A stretch of DNA of 64,000 nt, taken from NCBI RefSeq assembly GCF_000236805.1, contig NZ_AGFX01000041.1, forward strand, positions 558,001 through 622,000, in the 5' to 3' direction. Shown here piece after piece: positions 1-8,342 of the stretch; positions within the stretch are counted from its first letter, which is position 1; every line of letters starts with the position of its first letter. Under the pieces are notes generated by a model that saw only the letters and a list, made by a program, of their open reading frames with translations, was not told the origin of the DNA and ran no database searches. The stretch comes from Paenibacillus peoriae KCTC 3763 (GTDB taxonomy: Bacteria > Bacillota > Bacilli > Paenibacillales > Paenibacillaceae). The position numbers and the translations under genes are program-made.

Positions 1-584
1 GGTTCCAGCAGCTCGATAGTTCCTACCAGAGAAGCGAAGACGCCCCCACGGTCAATATCCGAAATAAGTAATACGGGAGCGTCCGCCCAGCCCGCAAGAT
101 TCATATTTACAATATCGCGATCCTTTAAATTAATCTCTGCCGGGCTGCCTGCCCCTTCCATAAGCACGATATCATAGGTGTCACGCAGCCTGTTCAGAGC
201 ATCCATGACCGTCTGCCTGGCTTTTGGCAAAAAGTCCTTCCGATAATCGGAGGCGCTCATATAAGCATAAGGTACACCGTGTACAACAATTTGTGAGTGC
301 ATATCCTTGACCGGCTTAATCAAAATTGGATTCATATCGGTGGTCGCTTCAATACCGCAGGCCTCAGCCTGCACCCCCTGAGCACGTCCAATTTCCTTGC
401 CGTCCTCCGTGACATAAGAATTGAGCGCCATATTCTGTGACTTAAACGGTGCGGGATGATGGCCGTCCTGTACAAATATACGGCACAGGGCAGTCGTCAC
501 TACGCTTTTGCCCACATCCGATGCTGTTCCTTGAAGCATCAATACGGTTGCCGGATTGGTGCAGGACGGTTCGAAAGTTGACAA
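1..584 (-). CDS. cobQ: cobyric acid synthase, N-terminal part (runs off left edge)
   Basis: This is the amidotransferase that amidates the b, d, e and g side chains of adenosylcobyrinate diamide using glutamine and ATP. Only about 194 N-terminal residues are in the window. The ATP-binding loop LQGTASDVGKS sits near residues 18-28, followed by the CobQ-typical SQNMALNSYVT and LMEGAGSPAEINL segments. No ATG fits. A TTG at 582-584 sits 3 bases after a GGGGAGAGG ribosome binding site and opens the frame, so I take TTG as the start. It lies 37 bases downstream of cobS and is the last visible gene of the riboswitch-controlled btu-cob operon. The glutamine amidotransferase domain is expected beyond the edge. 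Confidence 0.93.
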   Translation of the reverse strand, partial: MSTFEPSCTNPATVLMLQGTASDVGKSVVTTALCRIFVQDGHHPAPFKSQNMALNSYVTEDGKEIGRAQGVQAEACGIEATTDMNPILIKPVKDMHSQIVVHGVPYAYMSASDYRKDFLPKARQTVMDALNRLRDTYDIVLMEGAGSPAEINLKDRDIVNMNLAGWADAPVLLISDIDRGGVFASLVGTIELLE

Positions 585-621
585 TGGCCTCTCCCCTTTA
601 ATGAGTTTATTTTAAACCGGA

Positions 622-1503
622 TCACAACCCGTACAAAATAACAATAAACAACAGTAAAACAGTCTCCAGCAATTCGTTCAAGGCTCCGTAAATATCGCCC
701 GTCAGCCCGCCCAAACGGCGGTTAATACGATTGGCCACGAAGGTTCCAACACCGTAAGCCAACCAGGGCAGCAGCACAAAGCCTATCCAGATTGGAAGGT
801 CCTCGGAATACAAAAGGAACGTCCGTATGTATGCTCCTGCCATTGATAAATTCCCTATGCCGCCTGTTCCTATGGGCAACGCTGCAAGAATATACTGTCC
901 TGCGGCCGCACCCAAAGTCACCAGAACAGCCCAAAATACAGCTAATCCGACACGCCCACCGCTCATATCGGCAAAACGTGCTGCCAGTCCGTCATCGTTG
1001 CGCGCTTTGGGCCAGCGCTTCATCGCATGCACCATAAACCAGCGGCTCCAAACCATCGGAAGCAGCAACAAGCCGGATAGATTCCCTTCATTCAGCGTAG
1101 TATCCAGCACAGTATACAGTAAAGAAGCCTTGAGCATGAGCAGCAGCACACAAGCAATGACGCCCATCGCTCCTACACGGCTATCCTTCATAATCTCCAG
1201 CATCCGCTCACGGGATCGATAGCTGAACAAAGCATCAGCCGCATCCATCCAGCCATCCAAATGCAGTCCACCCGTCAGCCAAACCCACATGACGAGAGTA
1301 AGAACCGCAGATGGCAACGGCGGCAGCACCAAAGAAACGAGCGCTGCAAAGCACCAGACGATGAGGCCAATCACTGCTCCGACCAGTGGATAATAGCTTG
1401 CACTACGCTTAAGCAATTCCGGGGAAAAATCCAGCTCCGCCTTGACCGGAAGACGGGACAAAAATTGAAAGGCGGCAGCGACAGCTTGACGTTCGCGGCT
1501 CAT
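622..1503 (-). CDS. cobS: adenosylcobinamide-GDP ribazoletransferase (cobalamin synthase)
   Basis: This integral membrane enzyme joins AdoCbi-GDP with alpha-ribazole or its phosphate to give adenosylcobalamin (phosphate), the last step of nucleotide-loop assembly. The protein is 293 aa, somewhat longer than the usual 250 or so. It carries the family signature GGLHLDGWMDAADA at residues 78-91 and KDSRVGAMG at 106-114, with several hydrophobic membrane segments on both sides. The ATG overlaps the cobU stop in an ATGA, so translation is probably coupled. It sits between cobU and cobQ, which fits its role completely. Confidence 0.95.
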   Translation of the reverse strand: MSRERQAVAAAFQFLSRLPVKAELDFSPELLKRSASYYPLVGAVIGLIVWCFAALVSLVLPPLPSAVLTLVMWVWLTGGLHLDGWMDAADALFSYRSRERMLEIMKDSRVGAMGVIACVLLLMLKASLLYTVLDTTLNEGNLSGLLLLPMVWSRWFMVHAMKRWPKARNDDGLAARFADMSGGRVGLAVFWAVLVTLGAAAGQYILAALPIGTGGIGNLSMAGAYIRTFLLYSEDLPIWIGFVLLPWLAYGVGTFVANRINRRLGGLTGDIYGALNELLETVLLLFIVILYGL

Positions 1504-2123
1504 AGCTTATATTCCAGCTGTTTAAGTTCTATGGGGATGCCCGCCGTCACCAAAAATACTTCATCGCACAGACGGGCGATTCGCTGATTCATGATTCCGC
1601 CCAAATCCCGATACAGTCGTCCAAGCGGATATTCGGGCACTATACCGTCACCGACCTCATTGGTCACGATGACGAGCGGACCCGGATACCGCTCGACAGC
1701 TGCCGCCAATTCGTCGATGGCGGCTCGGGACGCGGCCTCGCCGTCCTCGCCAGCGGCCAGCAGCACGTTCGACAGCCAGAGGGTCAGGCAGTCGACCAGC
1801 ACCATAGGCGCAGCAGGTGATGGCTGCGGTGCTTGGCTGGCGTGCAAGCTGACAGGCTGGCTGCCTTGCGTAGCCGGCCTTGCCTCTGCGCCGCTGCCAA
1901 GCCGCCGCAGCAGCTCCGGCAGCGCCTGCGCCTCCTCCAGAGTCTGCCAGTCATACCCGGCAGACTCGCGCTGGAACCGATGAAGGGCTATGCGCTCCTT
2001 CATCTCCGTATCGTAGGCTTGTGCCGTGGCAATGTAGCAGGCGCGCGGCGCGCGCGCCATGCATAAGCGCTCGGCAAAGCCGCTTTTGCCGCTGCGTGCC
2101 CCGCCGGTCACGAGCGCCTTCAT
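1500..2123 (-). CDS. cobU: adenosylcobinamide kinase / adenosylcobinamide-phosphate guanylyltransferase
   Basis: This bifunctional enzyme phosphorylates adenosylcobinamide and then adds GMP from GTP, making AdoCbi-GDP for CobS. Residues 7-14 are the P-loop GGARSGKS. VDCLTLWLSNVLL, IVTNEVGDGIVP and the C-terminal GIPIELK are family motifs. The frame is open upstream, but the ATG at 2123 overlaps the cobT stop (ATGA) and gives a 207-aa protein starting exactly at the P-loop domain. An Ala/Pro/Ser/Gln-rich stretch of about 30 residues lies in the middle (around residues 76-106) where family members usually have a short loop. The DNA there is distinctly GC-rich. Confidence 0.94.
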   Translation of the reverse strand: MKALVTGGARSGKSGFAERLCMARAPRACYIATAQAYDTEMKERIALHRFQRESAGYDWQTLEEAQALPELLRRLGSGAEARPATQGSQPVSLHASQAPQPSPAAPMVLVDCLTLWLSNVLLAAGEDGEAASRAAIDELAAAVERYPGPLVIVTNEVGDGIVPEYPLGRLYRDLGGIMNQRIARLCDEVFLVTAGIPIELKQLEYKL

Positions 2124-3190
2124 CGCTGCGCGGCTCCCTGACCGTCCGATACGCCAGCATCGGCAAAGGTCGCCATCTCGCGCATAATGCGGCACGCCGC
2201 ATCAATCAGGTGCAGGCTCAGCGCCCCACCTGTGCCTTCCCCGAGCCGCATGTCCAAATGCAGCATGGGCTCCAGCTTGAGCTGGCGAAGCACCGCCGCG
2301 TGCCCGCGCTCGTCCGAGGCGTGCGAGGCGAGCATGTACGCCGCGCTTGCGGGCGCCAGAGCGCGCGCAGCGAGGGCAGCTGCGCCGGAAATAAAGCCGT
2401 CCAGCACGACTGGACAGCGATGTGCGGCTGCGCCGAGGATGACGCCCGCCAAGGCGGCAATCTCCAGACCGCCCACCTTGGTCAGCACGTCGAGCGCGTC
2501 ATTTCCATCCGGCTGGTTCACGTCCAATGCGCGGCAGACCACCGCTATTTTACGGGTAAGCCCAGCCGTATCTACCCCCGTGCCCCGGCCTACGATAACC
2601 TCCGGCTCCAGTCCGGTAAGGGCACACACGACCGCAGCACTGGCTGTCGTATTCCCGATGCCCAGCTCCCCGGTAACGAATAGCCGTGTGCCATCTTCGA
2701 ACGCTTCGGCTACAGCTTCAGCTCCGGCCAAAATCGCCTGCTCCGCTTCCGTGCGCAGCATGGCTGGCCCTTTAGCCATATTCGAAGTGCCCATGCGCAC
2801 CTTGCGGCTCACCAAATCCGGGTGTGCAACATCCGCATTAACGCCAACATCTACAACCTTGACGTCTGCGCCCGCATGACGTGCGAGTACATTAATGGCC
2901 GCACCGCCTGACAGCATGTTATACAGCATTTGCTGCGTAACCTCAGCCGGGAAGGCGCTGACCCCTTCTTCACATACACCGTGATCCGCAGCCATAACCA
3001 TAATGGTTTTATGATTAAATTCAGGCTTGTCCACCCCTGTAATTCCTGCCAGCTGGATGACCAGGCTTTCCAGCTTCCCAAGACTTCCCGGCGGCTTTGT
3101 TAATTGATCCAAATGCTGTGATGCGGCCGAAGCCGCCACCTCATCCGGCGGAGTAATGCTATTCATCAGCTGACGCAGCTTTTCGCTCAT
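2120..3190 (-). CDS. cobT: nicotinate-nucleotide--dimethylbenzimidazole phosphoribosyltransferase
   Basis: This enzyme activates the lower ligand base by transferring phosphoribose from nicotinate mononucleotide, giving alpha-ribazole phosphate. At 356 aa it has the family length. It contains KPPGSLGKLE near the N terminus, MAADHGVCEEGVS, the phosphate-binding GELGIGNTTASAA, and near the C terminus RLGEGTGGA, which carries the catalytic glutamate. A GTG at 3199 is in frame, but the ATG at 3190 is better placed, with AGGGAG 8 bases upstream. It lies 42 bases downstream of btuD and overlaps cobU by four bases. Confidence 0.95.
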   Translation of the reverse strand: MSEKLRQLMNSITPPDEVAASAASQHLDQLTKPPGSLGKLESLVIQLAGITGVDKPEFNHKTIMVMAADHGVCEEGVSAFPAEVTQQMLYNMLSGGAAINVLARHAGADVKVVDVGVNADVAHPDLVSRKVRMGTSNMAKGPAMLRTEAEQAILAGAEAVAEAFEDGTRLFVTGELGIGNTTASAAVVCALTGLEPEVIVGRGTGVDTAGLTRKIAVVCRALDVNQPDGNDALDVLTKVGGLEIAALAGVILGAAAHRCPVVLDGFISGAAALAARALAPASAAYMLASHASDERGHAAVLRQLKLEPMLHLDMRLGEGTGGALSLHLIDAACRIMREMATFADAGVSDGQGAAQR

Positions 3191-3232
3191 ACCTTCCACT
3201 CCCTGCTTCTTTTATATGTGTGATAAAATCTC

Positions 3233-4069
3233 CTACTCATCTGATGCACTACAAGCGCTCCTGCGCAGCAAAAGCTGCGGTACACCGCTGTCAGGATGCG
3301 GAAGCATCACCGGCTCGACACCATATACACGGCGAATCCGCTCCTCGGTTAACAACTCCGCTGAGGCTCCCACCCCTTCAATCATTCCATCCTTGAGCAC
3401 AAGCAAATCGTCGCAAAATTGGGCCGTCAAGTTAAGATCATGCAGGACCGCAATGATCGTCACACCCGTTTCCTGCCGCCATTCTGCCAGCAGCTCCATA
3501 AATTCAAGCTGATAGCGCAGGTCCAGATAGGTCGTAGGCTCGTCCAGCAGCAATATTTGTGGCTCCTGCACCATCACCTTTGCCAAAGCTACACGCTGTC
3601 GCTGTCCCCCGCTCAAGCGATCCAATGCTCTGTCAGCCAGCGAGGCAAGACCCAAGCGTTCCAGCACGCGAGCCGTGATAAGCTCAACATCCACACCCTT
3701 TTCCCTGCCTAGCCAATCCTGATGAGGAAAACGTCCCATTTCTACGACTTCCCTGACGGTATATCCCACGGGAGGAAGCCCCTCCTGCTGGAGTACGGCT
3801 ACAAGTCGGGAAAGCTCCTTTCTGCTGTAGCTACCGATCTTTTTGCCATAGATATGAACACTGCCCGAGGTTGGCTGATCTACACCTGAAAGCAAATGCA
3901 GCAAGGTCGATTTTCCACTGCCGTTCGGACCAATAATCCCCCACCAAGACCCCTCATCTACGCTCCAGCTTATATTCTTCAACGCATGGAAATCTCCAAA
4001 AGCACGAGTCAGGCCAGCTACCTCTAATGCTCGAATATGCGCCTTCTGTGATTCACTTTGTTCTGTCAC
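3233..4069 (-). CDS. btuD: ABC transporter ATP-binding protein, cobalamin/corrinoid uptake
   Basis: This is the ATPase subunit of a B12/siderophore-type (FecCD family) importer. Visible motifs are Walker A GPNGSGKST, signature LSGGQRQR, Walker B ILLLDEPTTYLDL and an H-loop in VLHDLNL. The frame is open far upstream inside btuC. I chose the GTG at 4069, which overlaps the btuC stop (GTGA) and follows a GGGGGAA ribosome binding site, giving 278 aa. The corrinoid substrate is inferred from the riboswitch in front of the operon and the cob genes behind it, since the fold alone cannot separate B12 from ferric siderophores. Confidence 0.88.
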   Translation of the reverse strand: MTEQSESQKAHIRALEVAGLTRAFGDFHALKNISWSVDEGSWWGIIGPNGSGKSTLLHLLSGVDQPTSGSVHIYGKKIGSYSRKELSRLVAVLQQEGLPPVGYTVREVVEMGRFPHQDWLGREKGVDVELITARVLERLGLASLADRALDRLSGGQRQRVALAKVMVQEPQILLLDEPTTYLDLRYQLEFMELLAEWRQETGVTIIAVLHDLNLTAQFCDDLLVLKDGMIEGVGASAELLTEERIRRVYGVEPVMLPHPDSGVPQLLLRRSACSASDE

Positions 4070-5112
4070 AGCAGTTCCCCCCTGCGCAGCTTTTTGTTGC
4101 GATACAGGAGGTACGCAAAGAACGGAGCACCCACGAAGGCCGTCATTACACCCAAAGGGATTTCCGTTGGAGCGAGCAACGTGCGAGCCGCAGTATCTGC
4201 CCAAGCCATAAAAATAGCTCCACCCAGCGCGGACAACGGAACAATTATCCGATAATCAGGACCTGTGAGTAGACGGATGACATGCGGTACGACGAGTCCT
4301 ACAAAACCGATGACTCCACATACCGAGACAGCGGCAGCGGTCAGCAGCGTGGATACGATCAGCACAGATAGCTTCGTGGCATCTACATGAACGCCCATGT
4401 GAGCTGCCTGACGCTCACCCAAGGCCAGAATATTCAGCACCCGTGCCCGGTTCCACAAAAACACCAAGCCGATGACCACGTAAGGTAAAAGGATTCCCGT
4501 ATAGGACCAACCACGCAGACTCAGACTTCCCATTGTCCAGTACAATATTTCATTGACCGTCTCCTTCGACATGGCTGTCAGAAAGGAAACGACTGCTCCC
4601 AGAAAGGACTGCATCACCACACCCGACAAAATGAGACTTTGTGTCGGAATCTTTCCACCTTCCCGTGCCAGCGTCAGCACCATCCACAGCGTCAGCATTC
4701 CGGTGAAAAACGCCACCAGCGGCAGCGTCCATATGCCAACAAAAGAAAACTGAAGCCCCCAATAAATCAGCACCGCCGCTCCTACCGAAGCACCCGAGGA
4801 CACCCCAAGCGTGTACGGATCAGCTAGCGGATTGCGCAGCACACCCTGAAAGCCGGCCCCCGCCAGCGCAAGTGCTGCGCCTACCAGCATTCCGAGTAAC
4901 ACCCGTGGCAGTCTGACCTTCAAAATAATCTGTTCTGAGGATGTATTCCAATCCGGTGTAAACGTCTCGCCTAACCCCGGTAGATGGTTCACCAGAATAC
5001 CTGTGATTTGGCTGACCGGAAGCTTGGCTGAGCCAATGCCGAGACAGAGCAGCAGCGTCAGCAGCAGCAAGACCAGACCTGCCCCTCCAAAGCCGATCAG
5101 TCTACGGTTCAT
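4066..5112 (-). CDS. btuC: ABC transporter permease, BtuC/FecCD family
   Basis: This is the membrane subunit of the cobalamin importer. The 348-aa protein is hydrophobic throughout, with about ten predicted membrane helices. It has the family segments LPRVLLGMLVGAALALAG, GVLRNPLADPYTLGVSSGAS and GFVGLVVPHVIRLL, which contact the ATPase. Its ATG overlaps the btuF stop (ATGA) and its own stop overlaps the btuD GTG, so the three subunits are translationally coupled. Substrate is inferred from operon context. Confidence 0.9.
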   Translation of the reverse strand: MNRRLIGFGGAGLVLLLLTLLLCLGIGSAKLPVSQITGILVNHLPGLGETFTPDWNTSSEQIILKVRLPRVLLGMLVGAALALAGAGFQGVLRNPLADPYTLGVSSGASVGAAVLIYWGLQFSFVGIWTLPLVAFFTGMLTLWMVLTLAREGGKIPTQSLILSGVVMQSFLGAVVSFLTAMSKETVNEILYWTMGSLSLRGWSYTGILLPYVVIGLVFLWNRARVLNILALGERQAAHMGVHVDATKLSVLIVSTLLTAAAVSVCGVIGFVGLVVPHVIRLLTGPDYRIIVPLSALGGAIFMAWADTAARTLLAPTEIPLGVMTAFVGAPFFAYLLYRNKKLRRGELL

Positions 5113-6116
5113 TTGAAAATTTCAGGATACACGCCCTTGGCTACTTCCTTGAGTCCTTCTGTCAGGCGTGGACCCGGACGGCTGATCAAATTATCATCCA
5201 CGGCAAAAACCCGGTTATTGCGGACAGCCGATATTTTATCCCATCCACTGCGTGCTTTGATGATCTCGCCGAGCGTCTGGCCTGTTTTTTCGTCTTTGAC
5301 ACTTTTGCTGTACAAAATCACGTCTGGATTGGCAGCAATAATATTTTCCTCACTGATCTGGTACCAGCCCTTCTGCGTCGCACCTACATTTTCGCCGCCC
5401 GCCAGCGTAATCAGCTCATCCATAAACTCACCCTTGCCAACCGTCCAGCCGGGTGAAAACTCAACGTACACTCGCAGCTTCTGGCCTTTGCCGATATTTT
5501 TAACACCGTCCTTCACTTTCGCTACATCTGCTCTCATCTTGTCGGTCACCGTTCTTGCTTCCTTCTGATGATCAGTGATTTTCCCATATAATTCGATGTT
5601 GGCAATGACATCTTCAACTGTTTTGGGTTCCGTTTTAAAAATCATAATTCCCATGTCACGCAGCTTGGTCGTAGCCTGCTCACTAAGGGATATCCCTGCA
5701 AAAACGATATCCGGATTCGCAGCAATGATCGCTTCTTCATTCGGCTTCATAATACCGCCCATTTTGGGCTTCTTCGCAGCCGCTTCCGGGTAATCGGAAT
5801 AGTCGGATACGCCGACAATTTCTTTATCCAGCCCGATGGCGAACAAAGCCTCGGTTTCTGCCGGGGAGACGGAAACGATTTTATCCGGCGCTTTTTTGAA
5901 CGTGAACTCCTGTCCTGTTGCGTCCTTAATCGTTAACGGATAAACCGTTTTGCCCGGAGGCTCTTGTGCAGCTGCTGTCTGTCCTGCCTGCTGTGAAGAA
6001 GCCTGATTCCCTTTATTTTCGGCGTTTTTTCCATTCGCGCCACATGCACTCAGGACAACCGCCAAGACTAGCGCCAATAAGCCTGTTGTCCAGACCTTTA
6101 TTTTTTTCTCTGACAT
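5109..6116 (-). CDS. btuF: cobalamin-binding lipoprotein of ABC importer
   Basis: This extracellular substrate-binding protein captures corrinoids for BtuCD. An N-terminal signal peptide ends in lipobox LSAC with Cys25 as the lipidation site. It is followed by a Ser/Gln/Ala-rich linker and a helical-backbone periplasmic-binding (TroA/FecB) fold, with segments such as IVSVSPAETEALFAIG and GGIMKPNEEAIIAANPDIV. The ATG has a GGAGGGG-type ribosome binding site. It is the first gene after the cobalamin riboswitch and terminator. The 335-aa length is normal. Confidence 0.9.
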   Translation of the reverse strand: MSEKKIKVWTTGLLALVLAVVLSACGANGKNAENKGNQASSQQAGQTAAAQEPPGKTVYPLTIKDATGQEFTFKKAPDKIVSVSPAETEALFAIGLDKEIVGVSDYSDYPEAAAKKPKMGGIMKPNEEAIIAANPDIVFAGISLSEQATTKLRDMGIMIFKTEPKTVEDVIANIELYGKITDHQKEARTVTDKMRADVAKVKDGVKNIGKGQKLRVYVEFSPGWTVGKGEFMDELITLAGGENVGATQKGWYQISEENIIAANPDVILYSKSVKDEKTGQTLGEIIKARSGWDKISAVRNNRVFAVDDNLISRPGPRLTEGLKEVAKGVYPEIFK

Positions 6117-6196
6117 GATTTACACCCCTCCATAATAAATCGTAAGAGCGCTTGAACCTCATCCGATATCTTCTAAATCCAGCCTTCCTTCCCTTC

Positions 6197-6233
6197 AAAA
6201 AACCCCCGTATCCTTATATCAGGACACAGGGGT
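6197..6233 (-). terminator. intrinsic terminator, expression platform of the cobalamin riboswitch
   Basis: Read on the minus strand, CCCCTGTGTCC pairs with GGATACGGGG over eleven positions around a GATATA-containing loop and is followed by six T. It lies between the B12 aptamer and btuF, so ligand-dependent termination of the btu-cob operon is the natural reading. Confidence 0.88.
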
Positions 6234-6333
6234 CACGTTAGCGCAGATCATTGCGCAGGCGGCAGCTTCTTCCGCATGGACAGTCACTGCGAACACGTCA
6301 TCCTTTCCTCGAAGGATTATGGTGAGAGGCGGA

Positions 6334-6520
6334 CGGGCAGGTATCCTGACTTATGGCAAGCTGCCGCAGCCTATGTTCCTTTATGTGCTTGACGGCACAT
6401 AAAGCAGGGCTTTAACAGGCATCTTCCATTTACAGTGGCGGGACCGCGCCGGATTCACACCGACTTCCCTTTTAACAGCGCGTGAAGGAAAACTCTATTA
6501 CACTGCGCTGACCTCGTCTG
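6334..6520 (-). promoter_or_regulatory. cobalamin (B12) riboswitch aptamer
   Basis: On the minus strand the conserved core is present in order: AAAAGGGAA, GGTGTGAATCCGG, CGGTCCCGCCACTGT, then the B12 box GCCATAAGTCAGG-ATACCTGCC at 6334-6357. This is the standard Cobalamin family layout. High adenosylcobalamin should favour the terminator just downstream and switch off uptake and synthesis. The 5' boundary is approximate. Confidence 0.93.
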
Positions 6521-6609
6521 CTGGATATTTGATGTAGTGTTAGTCAAGCCGTTCTTTTACTTGATGATTATAGGTTAAAAAGAGACTGCTTACAACCCAA
6601 ACAGCCTAT

Positions 6610-7383
6610 TTACCAGCCCTTGTCAAACGAATGAGAAAGTATCTTCGCTATGAACTTGTGCGGCTCTGTCAACCTCAACAGGATGCTGAGTGCATCTCCC
6701 GGTTTCGGGTTTAGGCTCCAAAAATCATGCCCAGGTATCAACATGCAAGCCAACTGACGAATGACGCCACCATGCGTGACGACCAGAACAGAGGGAGGAG
6801 CATCAGCCAAACTTATTGGCTGAGTCTCCATTGCAAAACGCCACTCATACAGAGAGCCCAGAAAATCGCGCAAACGATGCTCAAAATGTACCCAAGACTC
6901 TCCTTCAGGAGGCGTGATGCGTTTCGGCTCATCAATCCAAGCGCGATACAATGCCACACTCTTAAGCATGTCATACGTTTTTCCGTCCCATTCGCCAAAA
7001 TCAAGCTCTCGCAGGCGTGGTTCCATAATAGGATATATAGCCGATAGAGCACGTCCAGATTTCAATGCTGATTCCGGCAAAATGATCTGCAAGGTCTGGC
7101 GACACCGCTTCAAGTCACTGCAATAGATTCGAGCAAATGACCGACCTTGAAGCCTCTCACGCACTAGCTCCAGTTCCTGCTCTGCCCCGGCCAGCAAACC
7201 TATATCAGAGTGTCCCAGATATCGACGCTCTCTGTTCCACAGGGTTGTACCGTGACGTACCAGCACAAGCTCCAGATCCCATTGCGAATCTTCATCAGCA
7301 TGTCCGAATGCCGGATTGTCCTTTTCCTTCAAGCCATATTTCAAGTCATACTTCAAGGTCGTGTCACTCCTCACTGCGTCCAT
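6610..7383 (-). CDS. histidine phosphatase family protein, possible alpha-ribazole phosphatase (CobC-like)
   Basis: This is a phosphoglycerate-mutase-like phosphatase. The phosphohistidine motif LVRHGTTLWNRE, the YCSDLKRCRQT segment, the acid Glu in LRELDFGEWDG and the second His in VVTHGGVIRQL are all present. CobC enzymes of this family remove the 5' phosphate of alpha-ribazole phosphate or adenosylcobalamin phosphate. Position after cobD and cbiB supports that role, but the family also includes unrelated phosphatases, so I leave the symbol blank. The start is uncertain. The ATG at 7383 lies inside the cbiB end with no ribosome binding site, while a TTG at 7356 follows GAGGAG by about 10 bases. 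Confidence 0.85.
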   Translation of the reverse strand: MDAVRSDTTLKYDLKYGLKEKDNPAFGHADEDSQWDLELVLVRHGTTLWNRERRYLGHSDIGLLAGAEQELELVRERLQGRSFARIYCSDLKRCRQTLQIILPESALKSGRALSAIYPIMEPRLRELDFGEWDGKTYDMLKSVALYRAWIDEPKRITPPEGESWVHFEHRLRDFLGSLYEWRFAMETQPISLADAPPSVLVVTHGGVIRQLACMLIPGHDFWSLNPKPGDALSILLRLTEPHKFIAKILSHSFDKGW

Positions 7384-8342
7384 TCCAAAGCAAAACAGCC
7401 TGCGGCTGCTAGCAGACACAATCCTACAAACATGCTGGAGACGGCGAACATCAGCCGGATCGTGTGCCGGATATCCTCCGACTCCAGCGGACGTACCCCC
7501 TCGCCCATATATGCACGAAAGGAGCGCACGCCATGATAGACGTTATAGCCGCCGAGTCGAATCCCGAGTGCGCCGGCAACGGCCGATTCCGGGAAGCCGC
7601 TGTTCGGGCTTGGGTGCAGACGAGCATCCCGCTTGACTGTACGCCAGCTTCTTGCCGCATCATGGCGAAACATCCACGCCGCTGCCACAAGCATAACCGC
7701 TGTCAGGCGTGCCGGAATGTAGTTAGCTACATCATCCAGACGTGCCGAGGCCCAGCCTAAATGCAGATATTTTTCATTTTTATAGCCGACCATCGAATCA
7801 AGCGTATTCACGGCACGATAAGCCAGCGCCAAGGGTGCCCCCCCGATCAGAGCATAAAAAAGCGGAGAAATAATCGCGTCGACGATGTTCTCAGCGACCG
7901 TTTCGACGGTTCCGCGCACAATCTCCGGCTCATCCAGCTGCTGTGTATCCCGTCCGACAATCATCCCCAGCTCCCGACGTGCCGCAGGCAGGTCACCCGC
8001 CTGCAACTGGCGGTAGACTGCCATTCCCGCTTCCTTGAGTCCTTTGGAGGCAATCGTGGTTGCGATCAAAATGATTTCTGCACCGATGGACAGCCACGGG
8101 TGAACCCAGGCAAGCAAACGCAGCAGCGCCCAGGCGAGCGCAAAGGAGCCTCCCGCCACTACCAGTGGCAGCAGCAAGCCAGCGCGTTTCAGTCCTCGGT
8201 CACTGCTGACCTGACAGCGAATCGCTTTTTCCAACCCTGAAATGGCATGCCCCATTCCGATGACCGGATGCGGCAACCACCTCGGATCTCCAATCAGCCT
8301 GTCCAGAAAATAGGCCGCCATGATGATCAAGCTAATTGTCAC
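7371..8342 (-). CDS. cbiB: adenosylcobinamide-phosphate synthase
   Basis: This membrane enzyme attaches (R)-1-amino-2-propanol phosphate to adenosylcobyric acid. The family signature YFLDRLIGDPRWLPHPV lies at the N terminus, with KGLKEAG, GRDTQQLDEPEIVRGTVETVAEN and the conserved ALAYRAVNTLDSMVGYKNEKY further on. The frame opens upstream inside cobD, but the GTG at 8342, 7 bases after GGAGGAG and overlapping the cobD stop by 11 bases, gives a typical 323-aa protein. It works directly on the product of the upstream cobD. Confidence 0.92.
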   Translation of the reverse strand: MTISLIIMAAYFLDRLIGDPRWLPHPVIGMGHAISGLEKAIRCQVSSDRGLKRAGLLLPLVVAGGSFALAWALLRLLAWVHPWLSIGAEIILIATTIASKGLKEAGMAVYRQLQAGDLPAARRELGMIVGRDTQQLDEPEIVRGTVETVAENIVDAIISPLFYALIGGAPLALAYRAVNTLDSMVGYKNEKYLHLGWASARLDDVANYIPARLTAVMLVAAAWMFRHDAARSWRTVKRDARLHPSPNSGFPESAVAGALGIRLGGYNVYHGVRSFRAYMGEGVRPLESEDIRHTIRLMFAVSSMFVGLCLLAAAGCFALEWTQ

